A model generated the notes under the pieces. That model was not told the DNA's origin and did not search any database. It saw only the letters and a list, made by a program, of their open reading frames with translations. Of a DNA stretch of 38,091 nucleotides, positions 1-7,834 are shown piece by piece (within the stretch, counting starts at the first letter, position 1; every line of letters begins with the position of its first letter). A program made the translations under genes and the position numbers. The stretch comes from Chloracidobacterium sp. (GTDB lineage Bacteria > Acidobacteriota > Blastocatellia > Pyrinomonadales > Pyrinomonadaceae). The stretch is taken from assembly GCA_025362075.1 (NCBI GenBank), contig JANYIL010000195.1, positions 1 through 38,091 of the forward strand, given 5' to 3'.

Positions 1-676
1 TCGTATCCACCGTCATTGTTCCAGTGAGGCTGCCCTCGTCAAACGGCACGCGGGCGATGACGGCGACATCCATTTCGTGGCAGGCAGGGAACAGCTCGTC
101 CTCGGGATTTTGGTCAAAAATATTGTAAACGACCTGAACGGAGTCGATCTTACCGCTCCTGACGGCTTTGACTCCGTTCCACGGTTCCCATCGATTGATC
201 GATATACCGCAAGCATTGATGAGGCCCTGGCGTTTCAAATCGTCGAGCATGTCCGACCAGCGGTCGTCCGTCGTCCAAGCGTCCTGCCACGTGTGAATTT
301 GCAGGAGGTCAAAGCTCTCGACACCGGCATTTTTCAAACTTTTATGCAGAAACTCCTCGATATGATCCGGCGGATAGCATTCGTCGAGCGTATATTCGGG
401 TGCCGTCGGATACTGCATGTTCTTCGGCGGAACCTTGGTTGCCGTGTATAGTTTTTTGCCGGGATTGGCCCGAAGAAGCTCGCCCAGAAGGTGTTCGCTG
501 TGGCCGTTGCCATAAACCCACGCGGTGTCGAAGAAGTTACAGCCGAGATCGACCGACCTTTGCAGCGATTTGAGCGACTCTTCGTCGTCCGAACCCGTCC
601 AGCCGCCCATGCCCCACATTCCATATCCGATGTCGCTCACCTGCCAGCCTGTTCTGCCAAATTTTCTGTATTGCAT
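1..676 (-). CDS. aldo/keto reductase (3' end cut by window edge)
   Basis: NAD(P)H-dependent oxidoreductase of the aldo/keto reductase superfamily. The first 225 codons are present and the C-terminus lies outside the window. The start ATG gives MQYRKFGRTGWQVSDIGYG, a typical AKR opening. The catalytic tetrad is visible: Asp50 and Tyr55 in FFDTAWVYGNGHSE, Lys81 in TATKVP, His128 in LLQIHTW. It is the most distal gene seen in the leftward polysaccharide operon, about 120 bp after the SGNH esterase and separated from it by a palindromic repeat. That position suggests oxidation or reduction of a sugar released by the locus, possibly galactose, fucose or rhamnose, but the substrate cannot be read from sequence. 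No strong ribosome binding site precedes the start. Confidence 0.9.
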   Translation of the reverse strand, partial: MQYRKFGRTGWQVSDIGYGMWGMGGWTGSDDEESLKSLQRSVDLGCNFFDTAWVYGNGHSEHLLGELLRANPGKKLYTATKVPPKNMQYPTAPEYTLDECYPPDHIEEFLHKSLKNAGVESFDLLQIHTWQDAWTTDDRWSDMLDDLKRQGLINACGISINRWEPWNGVKAVRSGKIDSVQVVYNIFDQNPEDELFPACHEMDVAVIARVPFDEGSLTGTMTVDT

Positions 677-719
677 AATTTACTAAACCATTCTAAATGA
701 AAATTCAAAGCCAAGAGAA

Positions 720-785
720 AAACCGCAGATGAACACAGATAAAGAAATTTTTTGATCTGTGTTTATCCGTGTCTATCTGTGGTTT
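720..785. repeat. palindromic repeat, CAGATGAACACAGAT type
   Basis: Imperfect inverted repeat with a short spacer. The left arm (720-743) reads AAACCGCAGATGAACACAG and continues with ATAAA; the right arm (755-784) is its degenerate reverse complement. Each arm is built from repeats of an 8-9 bp unit (CAGATGAA, CACAGATA). It lies between the AKR and SGNH genes and shares unit structure with the copy inside hemW (11509-11581) and the half copy at 21960-21994. Confidence 0.8.
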
Positions 786-796
786 CAATCCTCTGC

Positions 797-1573
797 TCAC
801 TTCTGCTTCATTTTCAGAGCCTTGTTGATCGCTTCCGAAGCCAGTGGTTTGATCAGCTCGTAGCCTTTTGCATTCGGGTGCAGGCCGTCGCCCGCGATGT
901 CGGTTTTTAGCAACCCCTTTTCGTCGGCCATCGGCGTAAAATAGTCGAGATAAACAAGACCACGCTCGGCGCAGAGTTTCTTTATCCAGGCGTTTAGCTC
1001 CTTGATCTGTGCGGGTGGCCGGGTCACGGTCCGAATGGTCGGTACGCCAGCGGCGTTCTTGTTGTAATCGCTGACCGGCATGACGGTGGCGAGCACGACG
1101 TTGATGCCGTTGGCATGGGCCAGATCGACCATAGAGGCAAGATTTTTCTCAGTGTTTTCGACCACGTTTGGCCCCGGATAGCTCGAAATGTCGTTTGTTC
1201 CCCCGAGTATGACGACGACCTTTGGCTTGAGGTCGATTACGTCCGGGCGGAAACGCAGGACCATTTGCGGAGTCGTCTGCCCACTGATGCCGCGATTGAC
1301 GTATGGCTGACCTGGAAAATACTGATCCAATTTCCAGCCGTCGGTGATCGAATCGCCCATAAAAACCACTCGTTTTTCGTCTTTTGCCGGCGGAGCTAAT
1401 TTGCTGTTAGCGTCGCGGTAACGCGCCAGGTTGGCAAAATCATTTAGCCGAGCCTGCAAGCGGTCGGCCCGCGTTTTATCTGGATTTGGATCGGGAGTGG
1501 GTGAAGGTGTCTGAGCTATGGCAGACGCAGCCAAAGCCACAAAAAACAGACCAAATGCAATAATTTTCTTCAT
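797..1573 (-). CDS. secreted SGNH/GDSL hydrolase (acetylesterase-like)
   Basis: Predicted exported esterase of the SGNH hydrolase superfamily, 258 residues. A signal peptide (MKKIIAFGLFFVALAASAIA, cut near QTPSP) is followed by a proline-rich linker. Block I is FMGDSITDGW with nucleophile Ser75, block III is GGTNDI (residues 124-129), and block V is DGLHPN with Asp229 and His232, so the catalytic set is complete. The start at 1573 is chosen because AGAGGA sits just upstream and a signal peptide follows directly; longer in-frame starts exist but add a non-signal N-terminus. It sits in the leftward pectin operon, where removal of acetyl groups from pectin or its oligosaccharides is the natural job. 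Actual substrate is unproven. Confidence 0.9.
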   Translation of the reverse strand: MKKIIAFGLFFVALAASAIAQTPSPTPDPNPDKTRADRLQARLNDFANLARYRDANSKLAPPAKDEKRVVFMGDSITDGWKLDQYFPGQPYVNRGISGQTTPQMVLRFRPDVIDLKPKVVVILGGTNDISSYPGPNVVENTEKNLASMVDLAHANGINVVLATVMPVSDYNKNAAGVPTIRTVTRPPAQIKELNAWIKKLCAERGLVYLDYFTPMADEKGLLKTDIAGDGLHPNAKGYELIKPLASEAINKALKMKQK

Positions 1574-1654
1574 AAAATCCTCTTTTTTATTTATTCTTCT
1601 ATGATCTTTTACCAAAATAAACTCCATCGACCAGCTTGAGATCATCGTTAGTGA

Positions 1655-3370
1655 TCAACCCGCCAGCGAAACGTGGCGGTTCGGTAAACTGAAGTTTGCA
1701 ATCTGAGCGATATTCCATTTCGGTTGGTCTTTGGCTACGACGATCTTCCCATCCTTGGCGAATTCGACGCGGACGATGCCCGGTTTTTCACGCCAATTGA
1801 CCTGATCGTCGTTGCCAAAAAAGGCACACCACCAATTACCCTGTTTGTCCTTGAAATAATCCGTCCCGCCACCCGATGGAACTGCCTCGTGACGCATCCG
1901 GTAAGGGCCGTAAATGCTTTCGGAGATGGCGACGACGCTCGAATAACGGCCCTCGTACTCGTCGGCTGCGCCGAGATAGTATTTGCCGTTTGCTTTGAAA
2001 AGCGTTGCTCCTTCGTGGCCGATGTCGTTTGCCCCGCGTGTGCTGCATTTGGCCGAATGGTGTTTCGGGTCACGGTCGGGGCTGTCCAGCTTTACCTGAT
2101 GATTCCCCAACGGCTTTACATCAGTGACCGCTGGGCTTGCCGGGACCGGAAATGTCGCGAGCGAATCCGGCTTTTTCGGGTCGAATTTTGGCAGATCTTT
2201 TATCAAATATTTCGCAAGCGGCAGTTTTTGATCGCGGATCGCCTGAACGATACATTTTGCCAGCTCATATGCACCATAATTTGTGTGATGCGTCGCGTCA
2301 CCTGGTTTAAAGAGTGCCCCGGATTTGTCGGGCCCTAGAGCTTCGTATAGGTCTTTGCTCATCGCGGTCAGATCGATCAGCGGGACATTTTCCTCCTTTG
2401 CGGCTTGCCGGACGGCCTCGGGATAATCGCCGTGCGAATTTGTGACCTTACCCGCAGCGTCAAATGTCCTGCGGTGCATAGGCGTGACGAGTATTGGAAT
2501 TCCGCCCTTTTTACGGGCCGCCTCAACGAACTGTTTGAGGCTCGTTTTGAAACTCGTAAATGCTCCGATGCTGTCGCCTTTTTCTTTTTCGTCGTTGTGG
2601 GCGTATTGGATCAAGAGATAGTCGCCCGGTTTCATCTGGCTCAAAACTTTGTCGAGGCGTTTGGCACCAAATGAGCTTTTGAGTGATTCGCCGGATTCGG
2701 CGTTATTGGCTATGGCGATCTTGTTATCAAAAAAACGTGTCAGCATCTGTCCCCAGCTTGCATACGGCTCGGTTGGCTGATCGGTGATGGTCGAATCGCC
2801 GAGCAGGAAGATTGTTGGCACGTTGACTGGCTCGATCTCAATTGCGCTGACCGACGGATGAGCGCCGTTAAATTCGAGCGTCAATTTCTCATCCCACGCC
2901 CATTTTTCAGAAGCCTTTTCGCGATCCTTCAGCTTCACCTCGCCGCCGGTCGAGATCTGCGGCGTGCGGATGTTTACGATAAAGCTTTTGGTCACAAACT
3001 TTCCTTTTTGCGTGTCAACGCTTTCGAGCATCAGACGGCGAAGCTCGGCTTTGACGACGGTCGAGGTTGCTGCCGTTTTATCGCCAAATGTCACCGTCAC
3101 CTTATAATTGCCCTCGGGTACTGCAACGCTGAAATAGAACGGTTTATCATTCGAACAACTGTCTGCCCCCAGCTTGCAGGTGATCTCGATCCCGGTCTCA
3201 AATCCGAAACCCTTCTGCATGCTGTAAGAGCTCTGGGCATCGACCTGGACCGCCTTTGAAGCCACCCTGCCGACGCCGAAGTCGAATTTCCTCGAAACGG
3301 ATTGGCCCGATACAGCCGCCGCGAAAAGTGTTGCCGCCACGGCGATCGATAGCAACGATTTATTTAACAT
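1655..3370 (-). CDS. rhamnogalacturonan acetylesterase-like SGNH enzyme with GH43-like C-terminal fragment
   Basis: Exported 571-residue multidomain enzyme. Residues 1-23 are a signal peptide. Residues 25-180 look like the beta-sandwich module that precedes SGNH domains in RhgT/YesT-type rhamnogalacturonan acetylesterases. Residues 185-385 form the SGNH domain, with Ser193 in LLGDSTITDQP, the YAHND motif (256-260), and the Asp358/His361 pair in GDATHHTNYG. Residues about 449-550 (DIGHEGATLFKANGKYYLGA, SIYGPY, FFGNDDQ) resemble the C-terminal blades of a GH43-type five-bladed propeller, but the N-terminal blades carrying the first catalytic acids are absent. The fragment is therefore probably a non-catalytic remnant or binding module. 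The gene lies 9 bp after the GH29 gene, consistent with co-transcription. The GH43 assignment rests on motif memory and is less certain than the SGNH call. Confidence 0.85.
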   Translation of the reverse strand: MLNKSLLSIAVAATLFAAAVSGQSVSRKFDFGVGRVASKAVQVDAQSSYSMQKGFGFETGIEITCKLGADSCSNDKPFYFSVAVPEGNYKVTVTFGDKTAATSTVVKAELRRLMLESVDTQKGKFVTKSFIVNIRTPQISTGGEVKLKDREKASEKWAWDEKLTLEFNGAHPSVSAIEIEPVNVPTIFLLGDSTITDQPTEPYASWGQMLTRFFDNKIAIANNAESGESLKSSFGAKRLDKVLSQMKPGDYLLIQYAHNDEKEKGDSIGAFTSFKTSLKQFVEAARKKGGIPILVTPMHRRTFDAAGKVTNSHGDYPEAVRQAAKEENVPLIDLTAMSKDLYEALGPDKSGALFKPGDATHHTNYGAYELAKCIVQAIRDQKLPLAKYLIKDLPKFDPKKPDSLATFPVPASPAVTDVKPLGNHQVKLDSPDRDPKHHSAKCSTRGANDIGHEGATLFKANGKYYLGAADEYEGRYSSVVAISESIYGPYRMRHEAVPSGGGTDYFKDKQGNWWCAFFGNDDQVNWREKPGIVRVEFAKDGKIVVAKDQPKWNIAQIANFSLPNRHVSLAG

Positions 3371-3379
3371 AACTATTAC

Positions 3380-4900
3380 CTATAATTTCAGACCTTTGAT
3401 CTTTAGTACAAACGGCAGATCGCCATGCGACTCGGCCGGCATACTTACCTTTAGCCCGGTCGCGTCCTGAATGAACAGGATTTTGCTGTTGCTGCCGAGT
3501 AGTTCGACGTTCTGAATTTTGGCATTCGGCGAGAGGGCAAGCGATTTGACTAAAGCCTGCGTGTCCGGCCATTTCAGTCCGAAGACGTAAAGTGCATCGC
3601 CCTTTACCGAAAAACGATATTGCTGTTCGTCCTTTTCGCCTTCGCTCCACTTTGTCCAGGCGTGCGTGCCGTATATCGCCTCGCCGTTTACATCTAGCCA
3701 TTTACCGATCTGTAACAGCAGCTGCTGCTGGTCGTCCGGGATCGTGCCGTCGGCTTTTGGCGAGATGTTGAGCAGCAGGCCGCCGTTTTTGCTGACGTTT
3801 TCGATCAGGCGGCCGACGACCGTTTTGACATTTGTGATTGAGGATCCCTCAGTGTAACCAAAGCGGTTGAGGACCGGATCGTCAACCTCCCAGAGATAAT
3901 TGGTTATTTCTTTAGGAGCCCGCGATTGACGCTCATAATCTTTTACAGTGCCAAAGAGATAGGCGTCACCTTTGGTGCTAAGCGAGACCTCTTTTTTCCA
4001 TTTACGGGCACTGTTGTAATAGTACGCCGCAAGCCGCAGCTTGATCGGGTCGAGCAAACGGTCGTTGACGCCGTTGTCGAACCAGAGGATGTCGGGCTGA
4101 TATTTGTCGATCAGCTCCTGGTTGCGCGCGAGCCATTCTTCGAGAAACTCTTTGCTTTGCGGAGCACCTTTGCCGGACATGTGGTCCTGCCCTGGCTGCA
4201 GCGGCTGAGGCGGGCCGTAAAAATCTGCGTAGGCCGGATCGAAAAGGTCGGTCTTTACATCCGCGTTTTTGGGATACATAAAGGACCAGTTTTCCATCCG
4301 GTGATTTGAAACGCCGAATTTCAGCCCCTGTTTGCGGGCGGCCTTTGCCAGATCGCCGATCAGGTCGCGGTGCGGACCCATGTCCATCGCGTCCCATTTG
4401 GTGAGTTTGCTGTCCCACAGAGCGAACCCATCGTGATGCTCGGCGGTTGGGATAATATATTTTGCACCGGAAGCTTTGAACAGAGTAGCCCAAGCATCGG
4501 GGTCGAATTTCGCCGCCGTAAACAGCGGGATGAAATCCTTGTAACCAAATTTACCCGGCGGCCCGAAATGCTCCGTATGCCATTTAATGATCTCCGGATT
4601 GTTATACATATGCGTCGCGTACCACTCGCTCTGATGAGCTGGGACGGCGTACAAACCCCAGTGCAACATGATCCCGAATTTGGCGTCGACGAACCACTGC
4701 GGCACTTTGTAATTCTCTTTTATCGATTCCCATGTCGGCTCGAACGGGCCCTTCGGTAAAGGGTTTGCTCCGTTTGGCAAATTGATCGTCTTGCGCGGCG
4801 GAGTCTGGCCAACTGAGGGAAGCGCGGCATTGAAAGCGGCCAAGGCAAGAACTATCCCAGCAAGAGGTTTGATAAATCGGTTTTTTTTGTCCATTCCCAT
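3380..4900 (-). CDS. exported alpha-L-fucosidase, GH29
   Basis: Retaining alpha-L-fucosidase, 506 residues. An N-terminal signal peptide (to about residue 31, ending SVGQTPP) is followed by the GH29 barrel: FGIMLHWGLYAVPAHQSEWY (75-94), the EHHDGFALWDS motif (154-164, His155/His156), and ILWFDNGVND, where Asp275 is the expected nucleophile. A C-terminal beta-sandwich follows after about residue 400. It would remove terminal L-fucose from xyloglucan or RG-I side chains. It begins 2 bp after the GH2 stop codon, so the two are co-transcribed. A second in-frame ATG at 4894 is an equally plausible start. The acid/base Glu of GH29 is poorly conserved and was not assigned. Confidence 0.93.
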   Translation of the reverse strand: MGMDKKNRFIKPLAGIVLALAAFNAALPSVGQTPPRKTINLPNGANPLPKGPFEPTWESIKENYKVPQWFVDAKFGIMLHWGLYAVPAHQSEWYATHMYNNPEIIKWHTEHFGPPGKFGYKDFIPLFTAAKFDPDAWATLFKASGAKYIIPTAEHHDGFALWDSKLTKWDAMDMGPHRDLIGDLAKAARKQGLKFGVSNHRMENWSFMYPKNADVKTDLFDPAYADFYGPPQPLQPGQDHMSGKGAPQSKEFLEEWLARNQELIDKYQPDILWFDNGVNDRLLDPIKLRLAAYYYNSARKWKKEVSLSTKGDAYLFGTVKDYERQSRAPKEITNYLWEVDDPVLNRFGYTEGSSITNVKTVVGRLIENVSKNGGLLLNISPKADGTIPDDQQQLLLQIGKWLDVNGEAIYGTHAWTKWSEGEKDEQQYRFSVKGDALYVFGLKWPDTQALVKSLALSPNAKIQNVELLGSNSKILFIQDATGLKVSMPAESHGDLPFVLKIKGLKL

Positions 4901-4902
4901 AT

Positions 4903-7554
4903 TTAACGGCCGGAAATCGCTGAAACAAGAATGACCGAGCCCTCTAATCCATCCGACGATGCTTTTAGTGATATTTTTCCGGATTTGCCTTTGATAGAAC
5001 GGACAATAACCAGAGCCATTCCGTTATATGCACGCCGGTTGGTCGCCTGAAACGAATCATGGTCGGTTGCGTCGCCGTTATCGACGGCAATGATCTCGCC
5101 CGGGCCGGAGATTTCAAATTTGATCCGGTTATTCGAACGCGGGACCATAAGGCCATTTTTATCGGTGACCTTTACAGTAATAAACGAAAGATCGGAGCCG
5201 TCAGCTTTTATACCAGAGTGGTCGGCTCCCATTGAGATCATCGAAACCGCGTCGGTCGTTTTCACCGTGTCCTCGGCCCATTTTTTACCATTCTTGTATG
5301 CAACGACCCTTAGTTCGCCGGGCTGATAGACGACATCGTCCCATCGAAGCCGGTATTCAAACGCCCCGCGTTTTTTACGTCCAAGTGATTTGCCATTCAG
5401 GAAAAGCTCGGCCTTGTCGCCCGATGTATAGATGTGCACCGGCGTAATTTGGCCGACGCGGTCGGGCCAGTTCCAGTGCGGCAGAATATGGGCCATCGGC
5501 AGATCGGGCCGCCAGCGGGCCTGATAGATGTAGAAGCGATCCTTCGGAAAACCGCATAGATCGACAATGCCGAAATACGAACTGCGCGACGGTGATTTGA
5601 TCTTGCCGCCCGCCTTTATTGTCGCGGCGGCGGCGGCTTGTTCCGCCGGGTCGGTAAAATTGAGCAGCGTTGCGGTGTCGTTGTCGTACGGAGTCGGCTC
5701 GCCCAGATAGTCAAAACCCGTCCAGACAAATTCGCCGGAGACGTTCGGATTTTTGTCCTGACCGGTAAATTCCATATCAGGCGGCATCGCCCAACGCGGA
5801 GCGTAGAGATCGTATGAGCTGACCTGATGATCCCAACCGCCTTTCGCCTTGTCATCGGAAACGGGGAAGTAATATTCGCCGCGCGAGCTTACGGTCGAAG
5901 CCGTTTCGGTCGAGATAAACGGCTGAGTTGGATTCGTCAGATGTGTTTTTGCGTATTCCTCAGGGTGGTAATTCGATCCGAATACATCGACGGTTTTTTG
6001 AAAGCCGTTGTAGGCTGACGTGCCGCCGTTAGCCGCAGCGGTTACGAGCCGCGTCGGATCCTCTTCATGGACGATCTTTCGCAGCATCTCGGCGACCGGA
6101 TGGCCTTCGGGCCGCTGTTCGCGGATCTCGTTTCCTATGCTCCATAAGATGACTGACGGGTGATTGCGGTCGCGTCGGATAAATGAGCGCATGTCCTTTT
6201 CATGCCAATCTTTGAAGAGCGTCGAGTAGTCATTTTTGCGTTTCGAACCTGTCCAGGCGTCAAACGCTTCGTCGAGTATTAGGATGCCCATTTTGTCCGC
6301 AAGATCGAGCAGCTCGGGTGCCGGCGGATTATGACTCGTGCGGATGGCGTTAACGCCGAACGACTTTAATATCTCAAGCTGTCGCTCAAGTGCTCTCACA
6401 TTGATCGCCGAACCCAATGCACCCAGATCGTGGTGGTCGCATACGCCTTGTACATAAACGTGTTCGCCGTTTACGAGCAGGCCTTTGTCGGGGTCGAATT
6501 TGATCGTGCGGACGCCGAATGTCGTCTCGTATGTGTCGACCACTTTCCCGTTTTGAGTTATTTGAGTTACGGCGACGTAGAGTTTCGCCGATGTCGGGCT
6601 CCAGAGATCGGGGTTCGCGATCTTCAGGGCCGATTCGGATTCCTTACTTCCTTTGGCAGGAACATCAACGGCAGAAGATGTGGTCGTTGCGACGGGCGAG
6701 CCGGAGCGCAGTCCATTTACGCTCCGATAGACCGATGTTTTTACATCCGCGTGAACCGGCACCGCCAGCTCATCATCAACCGCGACCCGAATGGTAACGC
6801 TCGCCGACCCCTTGCTCACCTCCGGTGTCGTGATGTAAGTACCATTGCTCCCGACGTGAAGAGTCGCGGTTTTCACAAGCCACACGTTGCGATAGATGCC
6901 ACTGCCCGGATACCAGCGGGACGAATCAGGTGGATTATCAAGGCGGACGGCGATGACATTGTCCTTTCCGTATTCCAGATACGGCGTCAGATCGAGCCGA
7001 AACGACGCGTAGCCAAAAGGCCATCCGCCGACGAATTTGCCATTCAGCCAAACGGCCGAGTGCGACATAGCTCCATCGAAGTCGATAAAGATCTGTTTGT
7101 CCTTCTCGGATTCGGTGACCTTAAAATGCTTGCGGTACCAGCCGATGCCCGCCCACGGCAGCTTTCCCGTCTCGCCCGGCAGTTCCTGCTTAAAATCGCC
7201 CTCAATGCCCCAGTCGTGCGGTAAATTCAGGCTTCGCCATGCCGAATCGTCGAAGTTCCTTTTCGTATAAGATACGTTTTCACCTAAAACGGTCACCGGC
7301 AATGCGGGCTTAATAAAGTTCGGGGTAATAAACTCATTTCCAGTCGCGGCAACCCAATCCTTGACCTTGTCCCAAGCCAAAACGCCTTCCGCGCCAACCG
7401 GATCGTTTTTCTGGAAACGCCAGTTGTCATTGAATGACGCACGACGCCTATTTGCATCCTGAGCGCTCGCCCAAGACACACAGATGAGAAGGGCAGCCAG
7501 GACCAAAATACCAGCCGGCGAGTTTGAGCGAAGAAAGGCTTCTATTTTTTTCAT
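4903..7554 (-). CDS. exported beta-galactosidase-like glycoside hydrolase, GH2
   Basis: Large GH2 glycosidase (883 residues), most likely a beta-galactosidase. A signal peptide ends near VSWASAQ. The sugar-binding jelly roll contains NLPHDWGIEGDF and RWYPGSGIYRNVW; an Ig-like domain leads into the TIM barrel with IRTSHNPPAPELLDLADK. Glu476 in WSIGNEIRE is the acid/base and Glu550 in FISTETAST the nucleophile. The C-terminus has a DUF4982-type module (HIYTSGDKAELFLNGKSLGR) and a final bacterial Ig-like domain. The ATG at 7554 is preferred; an in-frame TTG lies 11 codons upstream, but the signal peptide begins at the ATG (MKKIEAFLRS). This is the first gene of the leftward operon and lies next to the GATTACAA operator region. 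It would trim galactan side chains of RG-I; anomeric and linkage specificity are inferred. Confidence 0.93.
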   Translation of the reverse strand: MKKIEAFLRSNSPAGILVLAALLICVSWASAQDANRRRASFNDNWRFQKNDPVGAEGVLAWDKVKDWVAATGNEFITPNFIKPALPVTVLGENVSYTKRNFDDSAWRSLNLPHDWGIEGDFKQELPGETGKLPWAGIGWYRKHFKVTESEKDKQIFIDFDGAMSHSAVWLNGKFVGGWPFGYASFRLDLTPYLEYGKDNVIAVRLDNPPDSSRWYPGSGIYRNVWLVKTATLHVGSNGTYITTPEVSKGSASVTIRVAVDDELAVPVHADVKTSVYRSVNGLRSGSPVATTTSSAVDVPAKGSKESESALKIANPDLWSPTSAKLYVAVTQITQNGKVVDTYETTFGVRTIKFDPDKGLLVNGEHVYVQGVCDHHDLGALGSAINVRALERQLEILKSFGVNAIRTSHNPPAPELLDLADKMGILILDEAFDAWTGSKRKNDYSTLFKDWHEKDMRSFIRRDRNHPSVILWSIGNEIREQRPEGHPVAEMLRKIVHEEDPTRLVTAAANGGTSAYNGFQKTVDVFGSNYHPEEYAKTHLTNPTQPFISTETASTVSSRGEYYFPVSDDKAKGGWDHQVSSYDLYAPRWAMPPDMEFTGQDKNPNVSGEFVWTGFDYLGEPTPYDNDTATLLNFTDPAEQAAAAATIKAGGKIKSPSRSSYFGIVDLCGFPKDRFYIYQARWRPDLPMAHILPHWNWPDRVGQITPVHIYTSGDKAELFLNGKSLGRKKRGAFEYRLRWDDVVYQPGELRVVAYKNGKKWAEDTVKTTDAVSMISMGADHSGIKADGSDLSFITVKVTDKNGLMVPRSNNRIKFEISGPGEIIAVDNGDATDHDSFQATNRRAYNGMALVIVRSIKGKSGKISLKASSDGLEGSVILVSAISGR

Positions 7555-7645
7555 AGTTAACTTAGCGTTTAATGTTTCCGGAGCCAAAAATAGCTTGGGG
7601 CCAATTTATGCGAATGCAGAACGATCTTATCCAATGGCCTGTAAC

Positions 7646-7710
7646 TTGTAATCTGCGGTAAAATATTATAGAAAAAGATTACAATAACGGTTCGGCAAGA
7701 TATTGTAATC
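7646..7710. promoter_or_regulatory. candidate operator: three TTGTAATC/GATTACAA boxes
   Basis: GATTACAATA at 7677-7686 and TATTGTAATC at 7701-7710 form a perfect 10-bp inverted repeat separated by 14 bp. A third TTGTAATC lies at 7646-7653. The boxes are in the roughly 280-bp gap between the divergent GH2 and GH51 genes, where a shared regulator of both operons would bind. No regulator gene adjoins, so the binding protein is unknown. The repeat could also form a stem in RNA. Confidence 0.55.
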
Positions 7711-7773
7711 CTTTGTCCATGTCTAAAAATTAAGGTTAATTGTTTGTCTATCGGCAATATACCAGTTAGCCGT

Positions 7774-7798
7774 GAAAAACGCTAGTTAAGCGGTTTTC
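7774..7798. repeat. short inverted repeat upstream of GH51
   Basis: GAAAAACGCT (7774-7783) and AGCGGTTTTC (7789-7798) pair with one mismatch around a 5-nt loop, 36 bp before the GH51 start. It could be an operator or a leader hairpin. There is no U-run, so it is not a terminator for either strand. Confidence 0.35.
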
Positions 7799-7834
7799 TA
7801 AGGTTCGGGGGGAAAGTATAGGAGCCTCAAATAA

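Noticed and set aside
6430-7224. 264-codon frame antisense to the GH2 gene
   Set aside because: No recognisable domain, basic low-complexity composition, and complete overlap with a well-supported GH2 gene; it is a shadow of that gene's codon bias.
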